From Streptomyces pactum (GTDB lineage: Bacteria > Actinomycetota > Actinomycetes > Streptomycetales > Streptomycetaceae), in contig NZ_CP019724.1 of assembly GCF_002005225.1 (NCBI RefSeq), positions 744,001 to 808,000 of the forward strand: 64,000 nt of DNA. The letters are read 5' to 3'. Position numbers and translations under genes: made by a program. Shown in pieces: positions 16,634 through 24,641 of this stretch (position 1 is the stretch's first letter; each line of letters opens with the position of its first letter). The notes beneath the pieces were generated by a model that saw only the letters and a list, made by a program, of their open reading frames with translations, did no database searches and had not been told where the DNA came from.

Positions 16634-18403
16634 CTAGTCGCTCTCTTCAGTGCGGTGCTCGGTGGACGCGCCACCGGTGGTCGTGTCACGGACGTCGGCG
16701 GTCTCCGGTGGCGGCAGGACGCCGGCCACCACGCCGGATCCGCGTCCGGCGGTGGCGAACGCGGCGAGGCCGGCGAAGGAGGCGTCCGGCGGAACGGCGG
16801 AAACGGGGCCCCGTTCGGCCGGACCGGTCCCGTCGGTGGGTGCGGCGGGCGCGGGGGCCGGGGCCTGTCCGGCGGCCGGCTCGCCGCGCCTGCTCCGGCG
16901 GCGGGGCAGTCCGCCCGGGGTGGTCTCCACGGCGCCGGAGCCGTCGGCGGTGAGGGCCGGAACGGCGGCGGGCGCGGGTGCCGGTGCCGGTGCCGGTGCG
17001 GGAGTCTCGGCGGCGGGTGGTGCCGTGGCGGCCGGCGCCTCCGGCGCGGTGGCGCCGGTGGCCACCGGCAGCGGACCGAAGTACTTGTGCGGCACAACGA
17101 CTACGACAGAGGTACCCAGCCATGGCGAGTCGGCGAAGGTCACCCGGATGCCGTAACGGCGGGCGAGGGCGCCGACGACGCGGAGACCGATGTTGGCGTC
17201 CTCCGAGATGCCGCCGAGGCCGGGGCCGGGCGAGGTGCCCGCGAGGGCGTGCTCGGCCTCGCGCTTCTTCTCCTCGCTCAGGCCCTTGCCGGAGTCCTGG
17301 ATCTCGATGCCGACACCGTTGGGGACCTCCTTGCCGGAGACGATCACCGGCTCGGTGGGCGGTGAGTAGCGCGCGGCGTTGTCCAGCAGGTGGGCGAAGA
17401 CCAGCGTGAGGTGGTCCACCAGGCCGCCGTCGACACCCAGCTCGGGCAGATGGCGCAGTTGGACGCGGTGGAAGTCCTTGATCCGGCCGATGCCGCCGCG
17501 CATCACGCTCAGCAGGCGCTGCGGCTCCTGCCACTGCCGTCCCGGGCGGTCGGAGCCGCCGAGCACACCGATGCTGGCGGCGAGGCAGTCGGCGGGACCG
17601 ATGGCCTGGTCGAGTTCCATCAGGCCCCGGGCGACGGCCGGCAGCCGCCCGTGCTCACCCTGCATCTCGTGCAGCCGACCACGGAGTTTGCTGGTCAGGA
17701 CGTGGATGCGGTTACCCACGCCGATGACGGCCTGTTCGGCGGAGGTCGACCGGTCGAACTCAGCCTCCACGCCGATCAGCGCGGTCCTGAGCACCTTGCG
17801 CAGTTCGGCCTGGAGGTCGGCACCGACCTTGGCGCACTGCTCGACGGTCGGCAGGATGTCGTCGATGGCGTCCCCGGCGCGCAGCCTGCGCATCGCGTCG
17901 GGCAGTTGCTCGTCGGCGAGCCGGGCGACCGCGGCGAGCTGGTGGCTCAACCGCTCCTGCCAGAGCTCGTTCTGTTCGGCGAGGCGGGTCTCGTACGTGG
18001 TGGCCTGCTCGGCCAGCCGGTCCTCGTAGGCCTGGCCGTGTTCGGCCAGCCGCGCCTCGTGTGTCCGCGCCTGCTCGGTGAGCTGTGCCTCCAGCCCGGC
18101 GCGTTCGGCCGAGGACTTGCGCTCCAGGCCGGCCACGTGCTGCTGCCACTGCCGGGAGTGCTCGGTCTGCGCGGCGCGGTGGGCGTCCTCGCTCCGGCGC
18201 AGTTGCGCCCGGGTGCGCAGGAGGAGGCGTACGCACACGGTACCGGCGGCCGTCGCGACGACACCGGCGGCGGCCGCGGATATTCGTTCCGAGCTCATGA
18301 ACGTGGCGGCTACCGTCCCGCCTCCCAGGCCCAGTGGCATCAGCCACCAGCTATACCAGGCGACAGGGGCCCGCGCCGCCGGTGGCGGAGTGGCGAGTTC
18401 CAT
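16634..18403 (-). CDS. cvnA: Conservon membrane sensor kinase-like protein, CvnA-type
   Basis: A 589-residue protein. Two membrane segments lie near residues 14-34 and 38-58, then a long coiled coil (about 65-150) with repeated units of the form ARLAEQ/TYETRLAEQ, a nitrate-sensor-like helical region, and a HATPase_c domain near 330-440 (LLDNAARYSPP N-box, IQDSGKGLSEE, IGLRVVGALARRYG). The last 150 residues are disordered and rich in Ala-Pro repeats. There is no clear phosphoacceptor His, as in other CvnA proteins. ATG 18403 has AAGG six bases upstream; a second ATG two codons earlier sits on the ribosome site and is less likely. First gene of the conservon. Confidence 0.93.
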   Translation of the reverse strand: MELATPPPAARAPVAWYSWWLMPLGLGGGTVAATFMSSERISAAAAGVVATAAGTVCVRLLLRTRAQLRRSEDAHRAAQTEHSRQWQQHVAGLERKSSAERAGLEAQLTEQARTHEARLAEHGQAYEDRLAEQATTYETRLAEQNELWQERLSHQLAAVARLADEQLPDAMRRLRAGDAIDDILPTVEQCAKVGADLQAELRKVLRTALIGVEAEFDRSTSAEQAVIGVGNRIHVLTSKLRGRLHEMQGEHGRLPAVARGLMELDQAIGPADCLAASIGVLGGSDRPGRQWQEPQRLLSVMRGGIGRIKDFHRVQLRHLPELGVDGGLVDHLTLVFAHLLDNAARYSPPTEPVIVSGKEVPNGVGIEIQDSGKGLSEEKKREAEHALAGTSPGPGLGGISEDANIGLRVVGALARRYGIRVTFADSPWLGTSVVVVVPHKYFGPLPVATGATAPEAPAATAPPAAETPAPAPAPAPAPAAVPALTADGSGAVETTPGGLPRRRSRRGEPAAGQAPAPAPAAPTDGTGPAERGPVSAVPPDASFAGLAAFATAGRGSGVVAGVLPPPETADVRDTTTGGASTEHRTEESD

Positions 18404-18650
18404 CTGCATCCTTCGAAAGCAAAACGATCGAACGGGGGGGGTGGGCGTGCAAGGGGACCGCACTCATGAGTCCGCAACGCGAGCCGACCCGTCGGATCGT
18501 GTCAACTCGCAGCGCCGACAGGGAGCTTATCGGTTGGGATGGTTAAAAGATCAATTCCACGGCCCTGCGGAAGTGAGGATTCCGTCACGGTCCGCCAGGA
18601 GGAGACCGCGCTGTTTCGCCGACGGGCGGAGCAAGGCAAGCTGGGTGACC

Positions 18651-19601
18651 ATGAGCGACGTGAACACCATGCGAGCCATCAGCCAGGACGTCCTCGGCGG
18701 TCCCGAGGTCCTGAAGGAAGTACGGCCACAGCGTCCCGAGCCGCGCCCGAACGAGGTGCTGGTCCGGGTGCGTGCCGCCGGCGTGAATCCGACCGACTGG
18801 AAGCACCGGGCGAACGGCGGTTTCCTCGGCGAGCCGCCGTTCGTGCTGGGCTGGGACGTCTCGGGCGTGGTGGAGGCGGTGGGGATCGGCGTCGCCGCCT
18901 TCCGGCCCGGCGACGAGGTGTTCGGCATGCTGTCGTACCCGTTCGGCCACGGCTCCCACGCGCAGTACGTCACCGCTCCCGCGCGCACCTTCACCCACAA
19001 GCCGGCCGGAATCGACCACGTCCAGGCGGGCGCGCTCCCCCTGGTCTCACTGACGGCGTGGCAGGCACTGGTGGAGCGGGCGGACGTCCAGCCGGGACAG
19101 CGGGTGCTGATCCACGCGGCGGCCGGCGGTGTCGGCCATGTGGCGGTGCAGATCGCCAAGGCCCGGGGCGCCCACGTGATCGGCACCGCCAGCGCGGGCA
19201 AGCACGCGTTCCTGCGCTCCCTCGGGGCGGACGAGGCGGTGGACTACCGGGAGACGGACTTCGCCGAGGCCGTGAAGGACGTCGACGTGGTCCTGGACAC
19301 GATCGGCGGCGACACGTCCCTGCGCTCGCTGCGTGTGCTGCGGCCGGGCGGGGTGGTGGTGTCGATCCTGCCGGTGGGCACGGACGAGTTCTACGCGGAG
19401 GCCGAACGGCTGGGCGTGCGCGCGGTGCGGATGCTCGTGGACGCGGACCGGGCGGACATGCGGGAGATCGCCGGCCTGGTCGAGTCGGGGAAGCTGCGGG
19501 CCACGGTCGCGCAGACGTTCCCGCTGGCCGACGCGGCACAGGCACACGCGCTCGGCGAGACCGGCCGCACCACGGGCAAGCTGGTCCTCGTCGTCGACTG
19601 A
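18651..19601 (+). CDS. Zinc-free MDR-family NADPH oxidoreductase (quinone reductase-like)
   Basis: A 316-residue medium-chain dehydrogenase/reductase. The N-terminal GroES-like domain has VRAAGVNPTDWKHRANG and LGWDVSGVVEAVG; the Rossmann domain has VLIHAAAGGVGHVAVQIAKARG near residue 150-170 and ends with GETGRTTGKLVLVVD. Zinc ligands are absent, so it belongs with quinone oxidoreductase-like enzymes that reduce quinones or enones with NADPH. I chose ATG 18651; ATG 18669 (MRAISQDVLGG) is equally possible since neither has a strong ribosome site. It stands alone, divergent from the conservon. Confidence 0.9.
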   Translation: MSDVNTMRAISQDVLGGPEVLKEVRPQRPEPRPNEVLVRVRAAGVNPTDWKHRANGGFLGEPPFVLGWDVSGVVEAVGIGVAAFRPGDEVFGMLSYPFGHGSHAQYVTAPARTFTHKPAGIDHVQAGALPLVSLTAWQALVERADVQPGQRVLIHAAAGGVGHVAVQIAKARGAHVIGTASAGKHAFLRSLGADEAVDYRETDFAEAVKDVDVVLDTIGGDTSLRSLRVLRPGGVVVSILPVGTDEFYAEAERLGVRAVRMLVDADRADMREIAGLVESGKLRATVAQTFPLADAAQAHALGETGRTTGKLVLVVD

Positions 19602-19724
19602 CCGCCGGGTGTGAGATTTCGATGACATATGTCAATCGAACATGCTCAAACTCGCTCGATCGGGGTAACTTTCCGAGCAGAGTAGGTAGTTGAGCCCCCG
19701 GAACAGGCTGGAGGCACGGTCGTC

Positions 19725-20111
19725 GTGCGGCAGAAATCCGCGTCGCCCACCCGGCATCTGCGCGTTCGCCGCGACCGGGGGCACACGGTGCTGGAGTTCC
19801 GGGGCGAGATCGACATCGCGTCGGCCGCGGAGATCGCCCCGCACCTGGACCGGGAGACGGAGCGCCCCGACGCCCTGGTCGTGCTCGACCTGAGCGGGGT
19901 CGAGTTCTTCGACTGCTCCGGACTGCGGCTGCTGTACCGGGCGCGGCACCGGGTGCTCGACCGGGGCGGGCGGGTGCACCTGGTGTGCACCCACCCGCTG
20001 ACCCTGCGCATGCTGCGGATCACCGGCCTGGCACAACTACTGCCGCCGCGGCCGGCCCTGGAGGAGGTCCTCGGCGTCAGCCGGCCGGCGGGGCGTCGAA
20101 CAGGGCGCTGA
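19725..20111 (+). CDS. STAS-domain anti-sigma factor antagonist
   Basis: A 128-residue STAS protein. The core VLEFRGEIDIASAAEIAP and LVVLDLSGVEFFDCSGLRLL are typical, with Ser65 in DCSGL as the phosphorylated serine that controls binding to an anti-sigma factor. GTG 19725 follows GGAGG with 11-base spacing. The protein would be a substrate for SpoIIE-type phosphatases such as the one at 629-3010, though no direct partner is adjacent. Its 3' end overlaps the convergent PRPP synthetase gene by 35 bases. Confidence 0.9.
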   Translation: MRQKSASPTRHLRVRRDRGHTVLEFRGEIDIASAAEIAPHLDRETERPDALVVLDLSGVEFFDCSGLRLLYRARHRVLDRGGRVHLVCTHPLTLRMLRITGLAQLLPPRPALEEVLGVSRPAGRRTGR

Positions 20112-21030
20112 CCGACTCCCCGTTGTGGATGCGCCGCACGGCCTCGGCGAGCGCGGGAGCGATGGACAGGATCCGCAGCTTCTCCGTGTGGTCGTCGGCC
20201 GGCACCGGCACGGTGTTGGTGCACACGATCTCCAGCACGTCCGGCTGCTCGCTGAGCCGCTTGAGCGCCCCGGCCGCGAACAGCCCGTGCGTACAGGCGA
20301 CCCGGATCGTGCGCGGCCCCGCCTCCCGCAGCCGGTCGAGGAGTTCGAGGACGGTGCTGCCCTTGGCGATCTCGTCGTCGAGCACGATGACGTCGCGCCC
20401 GGCGACATCCCCGATCACGGCGCTGATGCTGACCCGGTCGTCGGCGTACCGCTGCTTGGCGCCGGCCGCGACCTGGGCGCCGAGCATCCGCGCGAACGCG
20501 GCGGCCTCCTTGGCGTTGCCCAGGTCCGGCGAGACGACCGTGGTGCGGGACAGGTCGTACTGACCGAAGTGCGCGGCCAGTTCACGCAGGGCGTGCAGGT
20601 GGTCGACCGGGACCGAGAAGAACCCGTGCACCTGCGGCGAGTGCAGGGTCATGGCGAGCACCCGGCTCGCGCCCGCCGCCACCAGCAGGTCGGCCGCCAG
20701 GCGCCCGCCCAGCGAGATGCGGGGCGCGTCCTTCTTGTCGGAGCGGGCGTAGGAGTAGTGGGGCATGACGACGGTGATACGGCCGGCCGACGCCCCGCGG
20801 GCCGCGTCGCACATCAGCAACAGCTCGACGAGATGTTCCTGGACCGGCTTGACCAGCGGCTGGACCAGAAAGACATCCCGTTCTCGGCAGTTGGCCTGGA
20901 GCTGTACCTCCAGGCAGTCGTTGGCGAACCGGCTGACCCGGGTGGGGCTCAGCGGGACGCCCAGATGTGCGCAGACCTCCTCGGCCAGCTCGGGATGGGC
21001 ACTACCGCTGAACACGGCGATGTCTCGCAC
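20077..21030 (-). CDS. Ribose-phosphate pyrophosphokinase (PRPP synthetase) paralogue
   Basis: A 317-residue PRPP synthetase-like protein made of two phosphoribosyltransferase folds. Seen: RFANDCLEVQLQANCRERDVFLVQ, the ATP/Mg region HYSYARSDKKDAPRISL, and TLHSPQVHGFFSVPVDHL near the active-site His. The PRPP-binding loop reads VIVLDDEIAKGSTV instead of the standard DDxxxTGGT form, so it is a divergent member and probably not the housekeeping Prs. GTG 21030 follows AGGAG with 8-base spacing. It diverges from the ribosomal protection gene and overlaps the STAS gene at its end. Confidence 0.88.
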   Translation of the reverse strand: MRDIAVFSGSAHPELAEEVCAHLGVPLSPTRVSRFANDCLEVQLQANCRERDVFLVQPLVKPVQEHLVELLLMCDAARGASAGRITVVMPHYSYARSDKKDAPRISLGGRLAADLLVAAGASRVLAMTLHSPQVHGFFSVPVDHLHALRELAAHFGQYDLSRTTVVSPDLGNAKEAAAFARMLGAQVAAGAKQRYADDRVSISAVIGDVAGRDVIVLDDEIAKGSTVLELLDRLREAGPRTIRVACTHGLFAAGALKRLSEQPDVLEIVCTNTVPVPADDHTEKLRILSIAPALAEAVRRIHNGESVSALFDAPPAG

Positions 21031-21156
21031 GGACCGCTCCTAGCATGATCCTTACCGGCCGGGGGACCTCAGCTTACGGATATCCGGTTGCGGCGGGCCC
21101 GGCGGGTGGGGCCATGATGGCGCCGTCCGTGTTTCCTCAGGTCAGGACCCCCTCGC

Positions 21157-21306
21157 ATGCGCCGACTCCTCGACATCGCCCAGCGCCCCTTCCGGCTCAC
21201 GGTCATCGAGGACTCGACCCCGCATGCACACTCAGAACACCCCGGACACCCCGGACACTCCGAACACCCTGAACATCGGCATCCTGGCCCACGTCGACGC
21301 CGGTAA
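21157..21306 (+). CDS. Possible 49-codon leader ORF overlapping the ribosomal protection gene
   Basis: ATG 21157 opens a frame reading MRRLLDIAQRPFRLTVIED and closing at TAA 21304-21306, 83 bases inside the next gene and in another frame. The first 23 residues look like real protein; the His/Pro-rich end is just the other frame of the repeated start of the resistance gene. The upstream site CAGG is weak. Short leader ORFs control translation or attenuation of some ribosomal protection genes, so this may be regulatory, or may be chance. Confidence 0.2.
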   Translation: MRRLLDIAQRPFRLTVIEDSTPHAHSEHPGHPGHSEHPEHRHPGPRRRR

Positions 21307-23128
21307 GACCAGCCTCACCGAACGGCTCCTGTTCGACCACGGCGCCATCGACCGGCTCGGCAGCGTCGACGCCGGCGACACCCGTACGGACGACGGCGGG
21401 ATCGAACGCCGCCGCGGCATCACCATCCGCTCCGCCGTCGCCGCCTTCACCGTCGGCGACACCCAGGTCAACCTGATCGACACCCCGGGACACTCCGACT
21501 TCGTCGCCGAGGTCGAGCGCGCCCTGGAGGTCCTCGACGGCGCGGTGCTGCTGCTGTCCGCAGTGGAGGGCGTACAGGCGCGGACCCGCGTGCTGATGCG
21601 CACCCTGCGGCGGCTGCGGCTGCCCACCCTGGTGTTCGTCAACAAGATCGACCGGGCCGGCGCGCGCACCGAGGAGCTGCTCACCGACATCCGCCGGCTG
21701 CTGACGCCGCACGTCGCGCCGCTGACCCGGGTGACGGGCGCCGGCACCGCGCACGCCCGCGTCGTACCCCGCCCGCCGGACGAGCGGACCGCCGAGGCGC
21801 TCGCCGAGGTCGACCCGGACCTCCTGGCGGCGCTGGTGGACGGCCCCGAGCCGGCCGCCGGGGACCTCCTCGCCGCGCTCGCCGCCCGCACCGCCGACGG
21901 CTCGTTCCACCCGCTGTACCACGGCTCCGCACTCGGCGGCCAGGGTGTCTCGGAGCTGGTCGAGGGTCTGGTCCGGATGGTCCCGGCCGCCGCACCCGCC
22001 ACGGCGGGCCCCACGGCACCGCGCGGCACGGTCTTCGCGGTGCGCCCCGGACCCGGCGGCGAGCGGACGGCGTACCTGCGCTTGTACGCCGGTGAGGTCC
22101 GCCCGCGCCGGCGGCTGACGTTCCTGCGGCGCGAGGCCGACGGGCGGACCACCGAGGTCCCCGGCCGGGTGACGCGTCTGGACGTGGTCGGTGGGGCGGC
22201 GACGCTCACCGCGGGGAACATCGCCGCGCTCACCGTTCCCGGCGGCCTGCGCGTCGGCGACCGGCTCGGCGACCTTACCGGCCGCGCCCCGCAGTTCGCA
22301 CCGCCGACCCTCGAGACCGTGGTGCGGGCCCGGCGTCCCGAACAGGCGGCGCCGCTGCGCTCCGCCCTGCTGGCGCTGGCCGACCAGGACCCGCTGCTGC
22401 ACGCCCGCCCGGCGGCGTCGGGCGCCACCGCGCTGCTCCTGTACGGCGAGGTCCAGATGGAGGTGCTCGCGGCGACGCTGGCGGAGGACTTCGGCGTCGA
22501 GGCGGAGTTCGCGCCGGGCCGGGTCCGGTTCCTGGAGCGCCCGGCCGGCACCGGCGAGGCCGTGGAGGAGATGCCGTGGCTCGAGCGCACCCGGTACTGG
22601 GCGACGATCGGGCTGCGCGTCGACCCCGGGCCGCGCGGTTCGGGCGGGGTGTTCGCCTACGAGACGGAACTCGGCGCGCTCCCCCGCGCCTTCCACCAGG
22701 CCGTCGAGGAGACGGTGCACGCCACCCTGCTGAGCGGCCTGACCGGCGCCGAGGTCACGGACTACCGGGTGACGCTGATCCGTTCCGGCTTCAGCTCCCC
22801 GGTGAGCACCGCCGCCGACTTCCGCGGGCTGACCCCGATCGTGCTGCGCCGGGCCCTGCGGCGGGCGGGGACGCTGCTGTACGAGCCGTACCACGCCTTC
22901 GAGGCGGAGGTCCCGCCGGACGCGCTCGCCGCCGTGACGGGCCGGCTCGCCTCGCTGGGCGCGGTCTTCACCGGTACGACGGGCGGCGACCCGGTCTGGC
23001 TGATCGCGGGCGAGCTGCCGGCCCGGCGGGTGCGGGAGGCCGAGCTGGGGCTGCCCGGCCTCACCCGCGGGGAGGCCGTGTGGTCGTCCCGGCCTTCGAA
23101 GGACCGTCCGCTCGGGCCGCCGCGCTGA
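21224..23128 (+). CDS. Tetracycline resistance-type ribosomal protection GTPase (OtrA/TetM family)
   Basis: A 634-residue EF-G-like GTPase, close to the length of Tet(M) and Otr(A). G1 is AHVDAGKTS at residues 22-30, G3 is DTPGH from 86, G4 is NKID at 140-143. Domain II follows, then EF-G domains III-V with YGEVQMEVLAATLAEDFGVEAEF and RSGFSSPVSTAADFRGLTPIVLRRAL. Such proteins release tetracycline from the ribosome; non-resistance paralogues also exist, so the phenotype is inferred. The N-terminus begins with a TPD/TPN repeat (NTPDTPDTPNT) before the G domain. The ribosome site at ATG 21224 is poor (GAGG 12 bases upstream). Confidence 0.88.
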   Translation: MHTQNTPDTPDTPNTLNIGILAHVDAGKTSLTERLLFDHGAIDRLGSVDAGDTRTDDGGIERRRGITIRSAVAAFTVGDTQVNLIDTPGHSDFVAEVERALEVLDGAVLLLSAVEGVQARTRVLMRTLRRLRLPTLVFVNKIDRAGARTEELLTDIRRLLTPHVAPLTRVTGAGTAHARVVPRPPDERTAEALAEVDPDLLAALVDGPEPAAGDLLAALAARTADGSFHPLYHGSALGGQGVSELVEGLVRMVPAAAPATAGPTAPRGTVFAVRPGPGGERTAYLRLYAGEVRPRRRLTFLRREADGRTTEVPGRVTRLDVVGGAATLTAGNIAALTVPGGLRVGDRLGDLTGRAPQFAPPTLETVVRARRPEQAAPLRSALLALADQDPLLHARPAASGATALLLYGEVQMEVLAATLAEDFGVEAEFAPGRVRFLERPAGTGEAVEEMPWLERTRYWATIGLRVDPGPRGSGGVFAYETELGALPRAFHQAVEETVHATLLSGLTGAEVTDYRVTLIRSGFSSPVSTAADFRGLTPIVLRRALRRAGTLLYEPYHAFEAEVPPDALAAVTGRLASLGAVFTGTTGGDPVWLIAGELPARRVREAELGLPGLTRGEAVWSSRPSKDRPLGPPR

Positions 23129-23236
23129 ACCGTCGCACGCCCCCTTCGCGCTCCCTCACCCGCCACCTTCCGTCAACCGCCCTGCCTGGCCCGGGAGATG
23201 GAGGGCATCAGGACAGTAGAAAGGAGGGCCGACGCC

Positions 23237-23899
23237 ATGACGACTCCGATCAGCAACCTCCCGCGGCGCATGCCCGGCTGGGCAAAGGTGCTGAGCGCCA
23301 TCGTGCTCGTCCTCGTCGTGCTGTTCGCGGGGCTCCGGCTGAGCCTCGTACCGGGGCTGAAGGACCTCTTCGGCACCGAGACCCAGGACCGCTCGGGCCC
23401 CGCGCTGCTGAAGTCCGTCCAGGACATCAGCCGCTACGAAGCCGCCTCCGGCAACTTCCAGGTCGTCGTGGACCTGGAGAAGGACGCCAAGCTCCTGCCG
23501 GACGCGATCCGCGGCACCCGCACCCTGTACGTCGGGGCGGGCACCGTCGACGCCTTCGTGGACCTCGGCCGGGTGGACGAGGCCGACGTGCGGGTCGACG
23601 GCGACCGCACGTCGGCCACGCTCCGGCTGCCGCACGCGGCACTCGGCGAGCCGGCCCTCGACCCCGAGCGCTCCTACGCGGTGTCCAAGCAGCGGGGGCT
23701 CCTCGACCGCCTCGGCGACCTGTTCTCGGACAACCCGAACGGCGAGCAGGCCGTGCAGAAGCTCGCGGCCCGGCACATCGCCGACGCGGCGAAGGACAGC
23801 GAGCTGAAGGAGCGTGCCGAGAACAACACGACGGCGATGCTCCGGGGGCTGCTGCACTCCCTCGGCTTCGAGGAGGTGCGGGTGGTCTACGGGCCCTGA
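23237..23899 (+). CDS. DUF4230 membrane-anchored protein
   Basis: A 220-residue protein with one membrane helix (about residues 16-38, VLSAIVLVLVVLFAGL) and an outside domain matching DUF4230: LLKSVQDISRYEAASGNFQVVVDLEKD, TRTLYVGAGTVDAFVDLGRVDEADV, and a C-terminal helical part ending LHSLGFEEVRVVYGP. The family is widespread, with no known function. ATG 23237 has AAGGAGG nine bases upstream, a strong site. It follows the ribosomal protection gene and precedes a VanZ gene on the same strand. Confidence 0.87.
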   Translation: MTTPISNLPRRMPGWAKVLSAIVLVLVVLFAGLRLSLVPGLKDLFGTETQDRSGPALLKSVQDISRYEAASGNFQVVVDLEKDAKLLPDAIRGTRTLYVGAGTVDAFVDLGRVDEADVRVDGDRTSATLRLPHAALGEPALDPERSYAVSKQRGLLDRLGDLFSDNPNGEQAVQKLAARHIADAAKDSELKERAENNTTAMLRGLLHSLGFEEVRVVYGP

Positions 23900-23975
23900 A
23901 CGGCTACCCGGCATCCTCGACGGCTTCACGGGTAACCGCCCTAGCACGCGGGGAAGTTGACGACTGGAGGACCGA

Positions 23976-24515
23976 ATGGCTCGTGCCGCCTCGGGGCCGC
24001 GCTCCCTGCTGCGCCCCCGCACCGCCAAGGCCGCTGAGGCCGACCCACGCGAACGACGTCCGCTCGCCCTCGTGTTGCGCCTGCTGGCGATGGTCTGCGC
24101 GTTCGCCTTCATGGTGGCCTTCGCGGTCGTCCTCGCGCGTCTGACCCTGCACCCCTCCCCCGCGTCGGAGGCGCTGACGCACACCAACATGCGTCCCGGC
24201 CGCTCGCTGCAGGCCTATCTGGACCAGCCCGCGCTGCGGGACGCCGTCAAGCAGATCGGCGGCAACATCGCGCTGGGTGTGCCGTTCGGCGTGCTGGTCC
24301 CGGTCGTCGCCCCGCGCACCCGCGGGCTGCTGCGGGTGCTGCTGCTGACGGCCGTCGTGATGCTGCTGGTGGAATGCGCGCAGGGCGCCCTGGTCACCGG
24401 GCGGGCCTTCGACATCGACGACGTCATCCTGAACACCACGGGCGCACTGGTCGGTTACCTGCTCCTGGGCCGGCGGATGAGCCGCGCGGTGCACGCGCGA
24501 CGGCCCCGCACCTGA
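23976..24515 (+). CDS. VanZ-family membrane protein
   Basis: A 179-residue membrane protein with four hydrophobic segments (LRLLAMVCAFAFMVAFAVVL; GGNIALGVPFGVLVPVV; LLRVLLLTAVVMLLVECAQ; VILNTTGALVGYLLLG). The motifs NIALGVPFG, ECAQ and DIDDVILNTTGALVGYL mark the VanZ family, named after a teicoplanin-resistance protein but mostly of unknown function. It lies 76 bases after the DUF4230 gene and may be co-transcribed. Confidence 0.9.
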   Translation: MARAASGPRSLLRPRTAKAAEADPRERRPLALVLRLLAMVCAFAFMVAFAVVLARLTLHPSPASEALTHTNMRPGRSLQAYLDQPALRDAVKQIGGNIALGVPFGVLVPVVAPRTRGLLRVLLLTAVVMLLVECAQGALVTGRAFDIDDVILNTTGALVGYLLLGRRMSRAVHARRPRT

Positions 24516-24546
24516 GAGAGGGGAACACATGGTCCGTACCAGGGTA

Positions 24547-24575
24547 TTGACCGTCACTTAGCTCACTACTTAAAT
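24547..24575 (+). promoter_or_regulatory. Possible promoter of the glucanase gene
   Basis: TTGACC at 24547-24552 is followed 17 bases later by TTAAAT (24570-24575) in a strikingly AT-rich patch for this genome. It lies 67 bases before the glucanase start. The -10 match is weak. Confidence 0.3.
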
Positions 24576-24641
24576 CAAGAGGAGACACCCCTACCCCCCC
24601 ACTCGGTCGGCGTCCCCGGACGCCGTACGGAAGGGAGAGCC

